Shown: piece after piece, positions 8,791 to 16,685 of the stretch
Layout: every line of letters starts with the position of its first letter
How positions within the stretch are numbered: the stretch's first letter is position 1
NCBI GenBank assembly: GCA_020846195.1
Contig: JADLEJ010000057.1
Coordinates: 1 to 56,527 of the forward strand
From: Nitrospira sp.
GTDB lineage: Bacteria > Nitrospirota > Nitrospiria > Nitrospirales > Nitrospiraceae
Reading direction: 5' to 3'
Length of the DNA: 56,527 nucleotides
Made by a program: the position numbers and the translations under genes
The notes under the pieces: generated by a model
What the model saw: only the letters and a program-made list of their open reading frames with translations
What the model was told of the DNA's origin: nothing
Database searches by the model: none

Positions 8791-9999
8791 CTAGAACTGC
8801 ACGTAGGCGTTAATGGCCGCCAGCACTTGATTGGAATTGTTCCCGTCGTTGTAGGGACTGCGGCTCCCCACCAACCAGTCGTACCGCACTTCTGGACGAA
8901 TAGTCAGATTCGGGTGCGGGTAGTAGTTCACTCCAGCCGTCAGCGAATAGAAGCTCCCGGCAAACGGGGCCAGATTCGGATTCCCCCGGTCCGGAGATCC
9001 GCCGACACGGGTGCCCGCCTCGTCCCGGAACCATTCGAATCGCAACCCGGCTTTCACCTGTTCGTGCAGGCGATAGTACAGATATTGATCGATGCCATAC
9101 CAGCGCGCGATGCCGCCGCCGATCTTGCCGTCTTCCTGATAGGCATAGTAGTGATGGAACACGTATTCGAGATCCTTGGTCGGATTCAACGCGACAATCG
9201 CGCTGTACCGCGTCCGCTGCTCGAACCGCGTCGGCACCGCCGACGGCTCTTCGCCCGTGATCACTGCGAACGATGCCGTCACGAATTTCTCGCTCGACGT
9301 ATACTTGGCCTTCATCACATAGGCCGGTTTGTTGCTTTCGCGGTCGAGCGAATCCCATCCGTTGACGATGCCGCCCTGCACCATCCATTGCGGAGAAATA
9401 TTCCAGGTCGCCAGGCCGCCCCAATGCGTGAAGGGGCCGGCAAACTGATAGGAATAGCTCTTCGAGTAAAAGAAATTCGCCGGCGCCGGCACGCCCTCGT
9501 ACCCGATAATCGTGTAGAAATGTCCCGCCTTTACCGAGAAGGTCTGATTGCCGGCCTCGGCATACATCTGCGGAAGCGCCACGCCATGGTGTTCGCGATT
9601 CCACTTGGGAGAGCCGGACTGGTCGCGTTCAAGCCCATTGCTCTGCGTCAAAAAATAATCGTATCCGTACATCGCATCGACTCGCCCGCCCACATCGAAC
9701 CCACTCGTGCCGCGCAGCGTTTTTTCCACAACCAGGTACAGTTGATTTAACTGCGGCCGGTCGCGGTCCACCGCATTGTACGGTCCGTTGAAATGAGTGG
9801 TCGGGCTCGATCCATTGAATGTATACCCGCCGTCTACCCAGCCGCGGATGGAGACCGGCCAGCTCTCAGGAAAGAGCCGATGAATAGCCGGCGGGGTCGT
9901 TTCTGTACCCTGCGCCTCTTCCGCCCAAGCCGATGCGCCCACGCCACTCACACAGCCCATCAGGGCACAGCCCCCCACCAGAGACTTCCACACGGACAT
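8791..9999 (-). CDS. Outer-membrane porin (beta-barrel, BBP2-like)
   Basis: A 402-residue protein starting at the ATG at 9999, which has a near-perfect AAGGAGGT 5 bases upstream; a longer open frame to 10104 lacks one. Residues 1-26 are a signal peptide ending A-S-A-W-A. The mature protein is rich in alternating aromatic strands, has G-W-V-D-G-G-Y near its start, and ends in a terminal phenylalanine (Y-V-Q-F), the sorting signal of outer-membrane beta barrels. Motifs such as H-F-Y-T-I-I-G-Y-E match the family often annotated as outer-membrane beta-barrel protein or porin. The transported solute is unknown. A candidate promoter lies at 10107-10135. Confidence 0.88.
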   Translation of the reverse strand: MSVWKSLVGGCALMGCVSGVGASAWAEEAQGTETTPPAIHRLFPESWPVSIRGWVDGGYTFNGSSPTTHFNGPYNAVDRDRPQLNQLYLVVEKTLRGTSGFDVGGRVDAMYGYDYFLTQSNGLERDQSGSPKWNREHHGVALPQMYAEAGNQTFSVKAGHFYTIIGYEGVPAPANFFYSKSYSYQFAGPFTHWGGLATWNISPQWMVQGGIVNGWDSLDRESNKPAYVMKAKYTSSEKFVTASFAVITGEEPSAVPTRFEQRTRYSAIVALNPTKDLEYVFHHYYAYQEDGKIGGGIARWYGIDQYLYYRLHEQVKAGLRFEWFRDEAGTRVGGSPDRGNPNLAPFAGSFYSLTAGVNYYPHPNLTIRPEVRYDWLVGSRSPYNDGNNSNQVLAAINAYVQF

Positions 10000-10356
10000 G
10001 CCCACCTCCTTGTTCCAGAACAACATCCTTAGTGCGGCCACTCTGGCCCACACGCATCGTTCCCGATCAATCACGGGAAACCCTTGGCAGGCGTGGCTCA
10101 GCAAGATCAGTACCGTTCAAATCCTTGTCTCTCAATAGCGCGGTGGCCTTGTCCATTCGCGTGTTTGCCGACATGGGTGCAGGCCAAAGAATGCACCGCT
10201 CTAGGTCATACACTGTGAGCTAAAACAGATAGGTGTGCTGCCGCCTGTGGCATGAATGAAACACTGCCGGCACTGCGCACAGCCTTGATAGGCTGCCGCC
10301 AGAAGACTTGCAGATCGAATATTTTTCAGTAAGGATATTCCTGGCGAGCGTCTCGA
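10000..10356. other. Intergenic region upstream of the porin (357 nt)
   Basis: Apart from the porin binding site and candidate promoter, I see an inverted repeat TTCCCG/CGGGAA around 10060-10078, about 60 bases upstream of the porin start, and a short hairpin CAGCC-TTGATA-GGCTG near 10280-10296. No coding sequence or tRNA is visible. Confidence 0.4.
10107..10135 (-). promoter_or_regulatory. Candidate sigma70-type promoter for the porin
   Basis: On the minus strand TTGAGA (10130-10135) is followed after 17 bases by TACTGA (10107-10112), about 108 bases upstream of the porin ATG. Match to consensus is moderate. Confidence 0.3.
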
Positions 10357-10914
10357 TCAACGAAAGGGACAGGTCTCAAGGTGGTCGTTCACCATCCCGA
10401 TGGCTTGCATGTAGGCGTAGACGATTGTGCTGCCGACAAACCGGAACCCGCGCTTCTTCAGATCTTTCGACAAAGTATCGCTCACCGCATTCGTGGCGGG
10501 CACATCCTTCATCCGTTTCCACCGGTTAACGATCGGCTCCCCCCCAACGAATGACCACACGTAGGCATCGAACGAGCCGAACTCTTTCTGCACCGCCAAA
10601 AACGCCTCGGCATTGGTAACGGCCGCATCGATCTTGAGGCGATTACGGATAATGTCGGGATTCTTCATCAGCGACGCTTTCATGCTCACCGTGAAACGCG
10701 CCACTTTCTTCGGATCGAACCCCGCGAAAGCCTTGCGATAGCCCGCGCGCTTCCGCAACACCGTGTCCCACGTCAGCCCCGCCTGCGCGCCCTCGAGCAC
10801 CAGCATCTCGAAGTGCTTCCGGTCGCGATGCACCGGCTTGCCCCACTCCTGATCGTGATAGCGAACCATGTGCGGCTTGTCGCCGGCCCACTCGCAACGG
10901 ATGTTGTCTTTCAT
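10357..10914 (-). CDS. tag: DNA-3-methyladenine glycosylase I
   Basis: A 185-residue protein whose start at 10914 follows AAAGGAG. It matches Tag along its length: R-C-E-W near the N-terminus, Y-H-D-Q-E-W-G, the segment F-E-M-L-V-L-E-G-A-Q-A-G-L-T-W carrying the base-recognition Glu and Trp, the later R-x-F-R-F-V-G-S-T, and H-x-x-x-C-x-x-R at the C-terminus. The conserved Cys and His zinc ligands at the two ends are present. The enzyme removes 3-methyladenine from alkylated DNA in base excision repair. It is the last gene of a tight minus-strand run that begins near 13723. Confidence 0.95.
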   Translation of the reverse strand: MKDNIRCEWAGDKPHMVRYHDQEWGKPVHRDRKHFEMLVLEGAQAGLTWDTVLRKRAGYRKAFAGFDPKKVARFTVSMKASLMKNPDIIRNRLKIDAAVTNAEAFLAVQKEFGSFDAYVWSFVGGEPIVNRWKRMKDVPATNAVSDTLSKDLKKRGFRFVGSTIVYAYMQAIGMVNDHLETCPFR

Positions 10915-10942
10915 CTCGACGGCTCCTTTCCTCCAAGCCCGG

Positions 10943-11374
10943 TCACCGGCCTCGTCCGACCGTCTCACGTTCGACCCTGATCCACCACTTCGGCTTCATC
11001 CGGCCAAAGTCCGTACGAATATGGCGGCGCAATGTCCGCTTGGAATCCAGCACCACCGGCCCGTGAGGGCTTCGCCAAAACACCACCCAATGCCAGAACG
11101 GGCGTCCCCTCTCACGATGCCATTTGACCGCCAGCAACGCAATCTCCGGTAGCGCGGCCCAGGAGACAAACGGATACTCGCGACGACTCGTCTGGATCCG
11201 GTACTCAGCCAGCAACCGGCGCACCGGCTGCGTGTCGGACCACAAACGGCGGTCCTCCGCGAAAATGCCAAGCCGATTCGCCTCGCGCTTCGCTTGAACA
11301 TAGCGCACCCCCGCCAACACTGCGACGCTCGCAATTCCGCAACCGGTCCGTTCAAGCTGCACCACCGGTTTCAT
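10943..11374 (-). CDS. Peptidase C39-like protein
   Basis: A 143-residue protein with the N-terminal Q-x-E-x-T-G-C-G-I-A-S-V-A-x-L-A-G pattern and a downstream W-H-W-V-V-F-W followed by V-L-D-S, matching the Cys-His-Asp layout of the papain-like C39 fold. C39 domains cleave double-Gly leader peptides in exporters, but stand-alone members are mostly uncharacterised. The start ATG overlaps the stop of the upstream GNAT gene as ATGA, so translation is probably coupled. No bacteriocin-like gene is visible nearby. Confidence 0.65.
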   Translation of the reverse strand: MKPVVQLERTGCGIASVAVLAGVRYVQAKREANRLGIFAEDRRLWSDTQPVRRLLAEYRIQTSRREYPFVSWAALPEIALLAVKWHRERGRPFWHWVVFWRSPHGPVVLDSKRTLRRHIRTDFGRMKPKWWIRVERETVGRGR

Positions 11375-11846
11375 GCCAGCTCCAGCTTTAGCTTCCGGCC
11401 TCCGGAAACGCTGAATCCCTCGCGCCGATAGAACGCCAGCGTCCGGTCGAATTCCGGCAAGGGTGGCGTCGTGACTTCAAGCCTCCGCCATCCTCGCGAT
11501 CGTCCAAACAACCTGGCCCGGTTCACCAACGCCGCACCCACGCCCTGTGAACGATACGACGGCCGGACATAGAACTCGGGCATCGTCCCGTACAGGCCCT
11601 CCGTATAGAGCGCATAGCTCTGATACAGGGCCAGGAAACCGATCGGCAAATCACCGCGTCGCACGCCAGAAAGACCGAGTAGAGACCATCCCGCAACCAC
11701 ACGCGAGCCCGCGCTTCCGTATCGGCATAATGAAAGTTGCACGCCTTGTCGTGAACGGCCGCCATAATCTCGTGGAGCAATTCCCCCACCAGCGTGGCAA
11801 CGGCGGCGGCATCGTCGGGACCAGCCTCGGTAAGTTGAATCGACAT
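11371..11846 (-). pseudogene. GNAT acetyltransferase split by a frameshift
   Basis: The N-terminal part reads from the ATG at 11846 in one frame (M-S-I-Q-L-T-E-A-G-P-D-D-A through V-F-L-A-C-D). The C-terminal part, with acetyl-CoA loop Y-R-S-Q-G-V-G-A-A-L and R-R-E-G-F near the end, reads in another frame to the stop at 11371. The two join around 11655-11665, in G-F-L-A-L, the fourth strand of the fold. Inserting one base there restores a normal ~158-residue enzyme. This may be a sequencing deletion, a real mutation, or less likely programmed frameshifting. Neighbours are intact and spaced 0-4 bases away, so the locus otherwise looks functional. The substrate is unknown; the family N-acetylates amines. 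Confidence 0.75.
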
Positions 11847-11849
11847 CGG

Positions 11850-12386
11850 TCACCCCACAAATTTCTCGAAGAGCGCATACCCCTGGGCCCAATCGCCCAG
11901 CCCGCTGTCGGCATTGATGTGCCCGGCCTTGCCGACATCGACGAACCGGCTGCCCCAGGCAGTCGCACACCGTTGCGCATGCTCGAACGAGCCAAACACA
12001 TCATTGCGGCTGGCGATCACCATGCTGGGAAACGGCAGCCGAGACATCGGCACCGGGCTGAAACCTTGGGCGGTGGCTGGAAAGCTGGGGCTGGCTGGCT
12101 CAGGAACCGCCACAAGGAACACGCCGCGAATCGCGACCGTTGACTGTCGCGCCCAATGCGCCACCAACAAACAGGCGAGGCTATGCGCCACCAGGATCGG
12201 CGGCGTCTCAGAGCGGATAAGAACCGCGTCCAGCACACGCACCCAGTCCTCGCACCGTGGCGCCTCCCATTGCCCAAGGTCCACGCGCCGCCACTCGGGA
12301 TGCTGCGCCTCCCACAATGTCTGCCAATGGCCAGGACCGGAATTGCCGAACCCTGGCAGGACCAATACAGGAGTCTCCATCACCAC
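11850..12386 (-). CDS. Alpha/beta hydrolase, RBBP9/YdeN family
   Basis: A 178-residue protein opening with V-L-V-L-P-G-F-G-N-S-G-P-G-H-W, typical of RBBP9/YdeN serine hydrolases. The nucleophile is the Ser of V-A-H-S-L-A, the acid is probably the Asp in S-R-N-D, and the His is in G-H-I-N-A-D-S-G. The frame is open from a GTG at 12386, with an ATG at 12380 as the likelier start. It begins right after the stop of the methyltransferase gene and ends 3 bases before the GNAT start. The substrate is unknown. Confidence 0.88.
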   Translation of the reverse strand: MVMETPVLVLPGFGNSGPGHWQTLWEAQHPEWRRVDLGQWEAPRCEDWVRVLDAVLIRSETPPILVAHSLACLLVAHWARQSTVAIRGVFLVAVPEPASPSFPATAQGFSPVPMSRLPFPSMVIASRNDVFGSFEHAQRCATAWGSRFVDVGKAGHINADSGLGDWAQGYALFEKFVG

Positions 12387-13187
12387 TCACTTAGCCTTCT
12401 TCTTCCCGATGACTGCCACCGTCGCATAATAGACCGCCCGGCTTTGAGGATCTTCGGCCATGCGGCAATAGTCTCGCACATCTTCCTCGCGCGCGACGCC
12501 CGTCGCCACATACTTCTCTCGCAGCTGCTCGGCGGACATCGCCATCATCATGGCCATCCCGGAGCCACCGGCAGACACCGGCGCGTCATGTTCCATGGAC
12601 AAATCGCAAAGCCCTCGCGCCTGCAACAACGGCAGGAGTGTGAGTCCGAGCGCGCGATCCATGCCCCGGCTTTCGTACATGCGGCGAATCGCCTGATTGA
12701 TGCGCTGCATTGCCGCAAGTTGCGCCGCCGTTCCGGCAATGCCCCGTGACGCGGAGAAATCCGGCTCTTCCAGGACGATCCACCCGCCCGGCTTCAGCGC
12801 GGCCAGCATCCGGGACAGCGCGATCTCATAGTCGGGCAGATGAATGAGCACATAGCGCGCATGGACCAGATCGAAGGAGCCCTCCGGCAGCGAGGCCGTG
12901 CGAATGTCGTCTTGCCGAATCTCGATCTGCGCCGGAAATTGTGCTGTTAGAAATTTGATTGAAAGATCGAGGGCAACAACGTGCCCCGCTGGCCCAACCT
13001 GCTCGCCCATCCACTGCATCAGCGACCCGGCGCCTGGTCCGACTTCCAAACAGCGCCACCCGGTTGTGAGCCCAGCCGCGTACAACCGGCGGCGGCTGGC
13101 CGGATCGAACTCCCGCTCGATCGCCTGGAGCCGCGCCCATTCGCGCCGCTCTTCGCCCGAAGCGAACACATACTCACGGTCGCTCAT
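12387..13187 (-). CDS. Class I SAM-dependent methyltransferase
   Basis: A 266-residue enzyme with motif I L-E-V-G-P-G-A-G-S near residue 50, the acidic ribose-binding strand V-V-A-L-D-L, D-D-I at motif II, and F-D-L-V-H-A-R-Y with L-K-P-G-G-W-I downstream. This is the Methyltransf_11/25 pattern. The C-terminal cap is distinct and has no substrate signature I recognise. It is tightly packed between two small genes and the hydrolase and is probably co-transcribed with them. Confidence 0.88.
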   Translation of the reverse strand: MSDREYVFASGEERREWARLQAIEREFDPASRRRLYAAGLTTGWRCLEVGPGAGSLMQWMGEQVGPAGHVVALDLSIKFLTAQFPAQIEIRQDDIRTASLPEGSFDLVHARYVLIHLPDYEIALSRMLAALKPGGWIVLEEPDFSASRGIAGTAAQLAAMQRINQAIRRMYESRGMDRALGLTLLPLLQARGLCDLSMEHDAPVSAGGSGMAMMMAMSAEQLREKYVATGVAREEDVRDYCRMAEDPQSRAVYYATVAVIGKKKAK

Positions 13188-13193
13188 GCGCCG

Positions 13194-13562
13194 TCACTCC
13201 AGCTTCTTGAAACAATCCGCCCCCGCCACCATTCGCAGGCGGCGACAGGTCATCACGCGTGTCGACCCAGACACATCGTTCTTGATCACCACCACGTAGG
13301 ATTCGCCGCCGGCGCATTCCACATTCCAGAATACGTTCCCCTTCGCGTCCCCTCCCTGAAAAAATGTGCGCGCTACCGTCTGGCAAGCATGTCCACCGCT
13401 TTCGACAAACATCGCCAGCGTCTCGCTTCGCTCCAGTTCAGACATCCCGGCGAGACGATCCTGCGCCGGATTGGCCCAGAGAGGCAGCGGCGCCACGCCC
13501 CACACCAGCATGAGCGACAGTGCGAGCATACAGCCGGCCCAGCACCGGGATATCCGCCCCAT
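13194..13562 (-). CDS. Exported hypothetical protein (122 aa)
   Basis: The start at 13562 follows GGAGGGG by 9 bases. The first ~30 residues are a hydrophobic signal peptide ending P-L-W-A. The mature part of about 90 residues has four Cys, spread as C-x(n)-C-A-G-G and C-R-R-L...C-F-K, so one or two disulphides are likely. I do not recognise a family. It is co-directional with the methyltransferase and with the 52-residue gene upstream. Confidence 0.65.
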   Translation of the reverse strand: MGRISRCWAGCMLALSLMLVWGVAPLPLWANPAQDRLAGMSELERSETLAMFVESGGHACQTVARTFFQGGDAKGNVFWNVECAGGESYVVVIKNDVSGSTRVMTCRRLRMVAGADCFKKLE

Positions 13563-13564
13563 GA

Positions 13565-13723
13565 CTAGTTTCCCCTCCAGAATGATTTTCCACACTGCAC
13601 ACAGATTTCCGCGCTCGTATCGGAACCGAGATAGAATTCTTTCTCCCGGACATCATGCGGGCAGGGTGGATCGCCTTTTTTTGCCCAGGCCTCCCGCAAC
13701 GCATCTGCATCGTCCGCTTCCAT
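13565..13723 (-). CDS. Small putative zinc-binding protein (52 aa)
   Basis: A short protein with P-P-C-P-H near the middle and I-C-V-Q-C-G near the C-terminus, a C-x-H...C-x2-C arrangement consistent with one zinc site. The stop lies directly before the next gene's ATG. The start is uncertain: an ATG at 13723, or in-frame GTG codons at 13735 and 13756. Its function is unknown. Confidence 0.55.
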   Translation of the reverse strand: MEADDADALREAWAKKGDPPCPHDVREKEFYLGSDTSAEICVQCGKSFWRGN

Positions 13724-13758
13724 TGATCGACTCACAACCTTACACTCTTGCCACACGG

Positions 13759-14103
13759 TTATGGCTGCGTTTCACTGCTCCCTATCAGAAACTCTATGAT
13801 GGTGGTTGCGTCGCCGATAGGATCCATCGTAAAGGGAGCTGTCTGCTTCTTGGTCACGGCCGTCGCCAATCGTTCGGCGGCTTGCCGGACAGAGGATGGA
13901 AACGACCTCTCTTGTTGGATTCTTCGCAGATGAGCCATGGCATCGCCTGCCCCTAGCAGAGACGCCTGCTGCTGTGCCAGCCACGCTTCGCTGGCTAACG
14001 CGACCGCCCGCCGCGCACATACCCTGGCTTTGCCATCGTTGCCGGATGTCCAGGCCGCTCCGGCCTGGACAAGTTCTCGTGCGATCGAGGTCGGCCACGC
14101 CAT
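13759..14103 (-). CDS. Conserved hypothetical protein, helical
   Basis: About 114 residues from the ATG at 14103; an upstream extension to 14163 is open but less plausible. It has G-N-x-G-K-A-R-V-C-A-R-R-A-V, followed by helices and a short C-terminal beta segment T-T-I-I-E-F-L-I-G. The first part resembles small HEPN-like helical proteins, but this is only a similarity of pattern. It lies downstream of prfC in the same direction. Confidence 0.5.
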   Translation of the reverse strand: MAWPTSIARELVQAGAAWTSGNDGKARVCARRAVALASEAWLAQQQASLLGAGDAMAHLRRIQQERSFPSSVRQAAERLATAVTKKQTAPFTMDPIGDATTIIEFLIGSSETQP

Positions 14104-14193
14104 AGAAGAATACCCCTGCGCGGACAGCAAGAGAGAAGGAGGACGCCATTGCAGGCTGGCCATCGATCGCTCATGTCCAGCACCTTCGCCGCG

Positions 14194-15798
14194 CTACCCC
14201 ATATCGCGAAGCGTATGGCCGGGATTGCGATCGCGCGCGATCGTCTTCATGACCTGGTCGCCGAACAACACTACGATACGGCCGCGCTGATCCTTCACCA
14301 CCATGGAAGCGGACGGCGCCTTGAACGTCGCGGGATCTCCGCCCAGCCAGGCGCTGCATGAAAATGGGAGCGCATCAAGGATGGTCTCCACCCGGTACTC
14401 ATGGCGCAACCGGTATTGCAGCACATCGAATTGCAACCGCCCCACCGCCGCGACCAGCGAGTCCTGGTCGTTGAGGCTCCGCATAATCTGCACGGTGCCT
14501 TCCTGCGCCATCTGCTCCATCCCCTTGTCGAAGGATTTTCGCTTTCCGACATCGGTCGGACGCAGGCGCGCGAAGATCTCCGGCTGGAATTGCGGCAACG
14601 GCTTGAAATTGAATCCGCCCGCCACGGAAATCGTATCGCCGATGGCGAAGAGCCCGGGATTGATAATGCCGATGATATCGCCGGCATAGGCTTCCTCTAC
14701 CGTACTGCGTTCCTGCGCCACCAAACTGTGCGGACGAGACAGCCGCACCTCGCGATCCAGCCGATGGTGCTTGACCATCATGTCCCGCTCGAACCGCCCC
14801 GAACAGACGCGCAGGAACGCCGTGCTGTCGCGGTGTTTCGGATTCATGTTGGCTTGCAGCTTGAACACATAGGCGCTGAACGGCGCCTCCACCGGATCGA
14901 TGGCGCACTCGCTCCCGTCGGCCAGGTCGGCGAGCCGGGCGCTGGGGCAGGGCGCAAGCGACACAAAGGCGTCGAGAAAACTCTCGATGCCGAAATTCGT
15001 GAGCGCCGACGCAAAGAACACCGGCGTGACATCGCCGTTCAGAAACTGTTCGCGCGAAAACGGATTGCCGGCGATCTCGAGCAGCTCCAGGTCGTGCCGC
15101 ACTGGCTCCATGACGTCCGGATGGACACGGCCGCTGCGCTCAAGATCGGCCAAGAGCATATTGGCCACATCGACCTTCGTCGCGCCGCCATGCGCCGTCT
15201 TGCTGAACAGCTGGACACGAGAGTCTGCTCGCGTCACGATCCCGGCAAAATCGCTCCCGGAGCCGATTGGCCAGTTGATCGGGCTCGCGTGAATATTGAG
15301 CGCCTGCTCCACTTCGGTCATCAGATCGAGCGGCGGACGGCCCGGCAAGTCCATTTTATTGATTAAGGTCAGAACGGGAATCCGCCGCAGACGGCACACT
15401 TCGAACAACTTGCGCGTCTGCGTTTCCACGCCTTTCGCCGCGTCGATCACCATGATCGCGCTGTCGGCGGCCGTCAGCGTCCGATAGGTGTCTTCGGAAA
15501 AGTCCTGGTGTCCCGGCGTGTCGAGCAGATTGACAATCGCGTCCTTATACGGAAACTGCATGGCCGAGGCGGTGATGGAAATGCCGCGCTCCTGCTCCAT
15601 GCCCATCCAGTCGGATGCCGCCGTCTTGCCGCCCTTGCGTCCACGGACCATGCCGGCCGTCCGGATGAGTCCAGAATAGAGCAGCAGCTTTTCCGTGAGC
15701 GTCGTCTTCCCCGCATCGGGGTGGCTGATGATCGCAAACGTCCGGCGGCGCGCCGTCGCCGCCGCTAATTCGCCCTGAGTGGTGGTATCGATAGCCAT
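14194..15798 (-). CDS. prfC: Peptide chain release factor 3
   Basis: A 534-residue translational GTPase, near the usual 529 for RF3. Motifs are G1 S-H-P-D-A-G-K-T-T near residue 25, G2 R-G-I-S-I/T, G3 D-T-P-G-H-Q-D-F, G4 N-K-M-D, and G5 in the W-P-I-G-S-G segment, all with RF3-type wording. RF3 uses GTP to eject RF1/RF2 from the ribosome after peptide release. I chose the ATG at 15798, although an in-frame extension exists. It is divergent from the carbon-nitrogen hydrolase gene. Confidence 0.95.
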   Translation of the reverse strand: MAIDTTTQGELAAATARRRTFAIISHPDAGKTTLTEKLLLYSGLIRTAGMVRGRKGGKTAASDWMGMEQERGISITASAMQFPYKDAIVNLLDTPGHQDFSEDTYRTLTAADSAIMVIDAAKGVETQTRKLFEVCRLRRIPVLTLINKMDLPGRPPLDLMTEVEQALNIHASPINWPIGSGSDFAGIVTRADSRVQLFSKTAHGGATKVDVANMLLADLERSGRVHPDVMEPVRHDLELLEIAGNPFSREQFLNGDVTPVFFASALTNFGIESFLDAFVSLAPCPSARLADLADGSECAIDPVEAPFSAYVFKLQANMNPKHRDSTAFLRVCSGRFERDMMVKHHRLDREVRLSRPHSLVAQERSTVEEAYAGDIIGIINPGLFAIGDTISVAGGFNFKPLPQFQPEIFARLRPTDVGKRKSFDKGMEQMAQEGTVQIMRSLNDQDSLVAAVGRLQFDVLQYRLRHEYRVETILDALPFSCSAWLGGDPATFKAPSASMVVKDQRGRIVVLFGDQVMKTIARDRNPGHTLRDMG

Positions 15799-15887
15799 AA
15801 TGGGTGCGCAGCATACCATACCGCCACCGGCAGCCGACAGCGGGTGACGCGAAGCAGCGGCACTCGCACAGGCAGGGCCAACCTTGT

Positions 15888-16682
15888 ATGATGCCGCCCA
15901 TGGCCGCTCCCACCCTGCGCATCGCGTTCCTGCACCTGGCACCGGTTCCCGGCGACCTCGCCGGCAATCGGCGGCTGATCGAGAATGCCGCGATGCAGGC
16001 CGCCGCCGCCGGAGCGAACTGGATTCTCACCCCGGAACTTGCCGTCTGCGGCTATAGCTTTGCCGGACGGATCGGCACCGACTGGATCGCGCCCCAACCG
16101 GATGAGTGGATGACGCAGATGAGCCGGCTCGCCGCTCGACTGCGCGTTACGCTATTTCTCTCTCTACCCGAACAGGATCGTCGCACGAAGCAGCTCTATA
16201 ACGCCCTCTTCGTCATCGCCCCGGACGGCGCCCTCTCCGGCGCTCACCGGAAGATCAACGCGCTCCGCGTGGGATCAGAAGCCTGGTCGACGCCCGGCAC
16301 AGAGGCCATCCCCGTCGAGGCCACCCCGTTCGACAAGGTCGGGCTCCTCATTTGCGCCGATGCCTATTCGCCAGGCATTGCCGAAACCCTGCGCAAGCAA
16401 GGGGCTCGCCTGCTGGTGTCCGCCGCCGCCTGGGGGCCAGGACTCCACGGCCCCAACGGCGAATGGGAACGCTGCACCAGCGACACGGGCTTGCCGCTGC
16501 TCGTGTGCAACCGGACCGGGCCGGATCTCACCATGGATTTCACCAAAGCTGAGAGCGTCGTGGCAAAAGACGGCGAACGCCGCCTCTCAATGAGCGCGCC
16601 GCGCTCGACGATCTTTCTGATCGAATGGGATCTGCTCCGGCAAGACCTGGCCACACCGGCGTATCGGCGCATCGAATTATAA
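15888..16682 (+). CDS. Carbon-nitrogen hydrolase (nitrilase superfamily)
   Basis: A 264-residue protein (260 from the ATG at 15900) with the Glu-Lys-Cys triad of the nitrilase fold: E in L-T-P-E-L-A-V-C-G-Y, K in A-H-R-K-I-N-A-L, and C in L-L-I-C-A-D-A-Y. A second conserved piece is N-R-T-G. Enzymes of this type hydrolyse amides or nitriles, for example omega-amidase and N-carbamoyl hydrolases. The substrate cannot be assigned. It is convergent with the antiporter. Confidence 0.88.
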   Translation: MMPPMAAPTLRIAFLHLAPVPGDLAGNRRLIENAAMQAAAAGANWILTPELAVCGYSFAGRIGTDWIAPQPDEWMTQMSRLAARLRVTLFLSLPEQDRRTKQLYNALFVIAPDGALSGAHRKINALRVGSEAWSTPGTEAIPVEATPFDKVGLLICADAYSPGIAETLRKQGARLLVSAAAWGPGLHGPNGEWERCTSDTGLPLLVCNRTGPDLTMDFTKAESVVAKDGERRLSMSAPRSTIFLIEWDLLRQDLATPAYRRIEL

Positions 16683-16685
16683 GCG

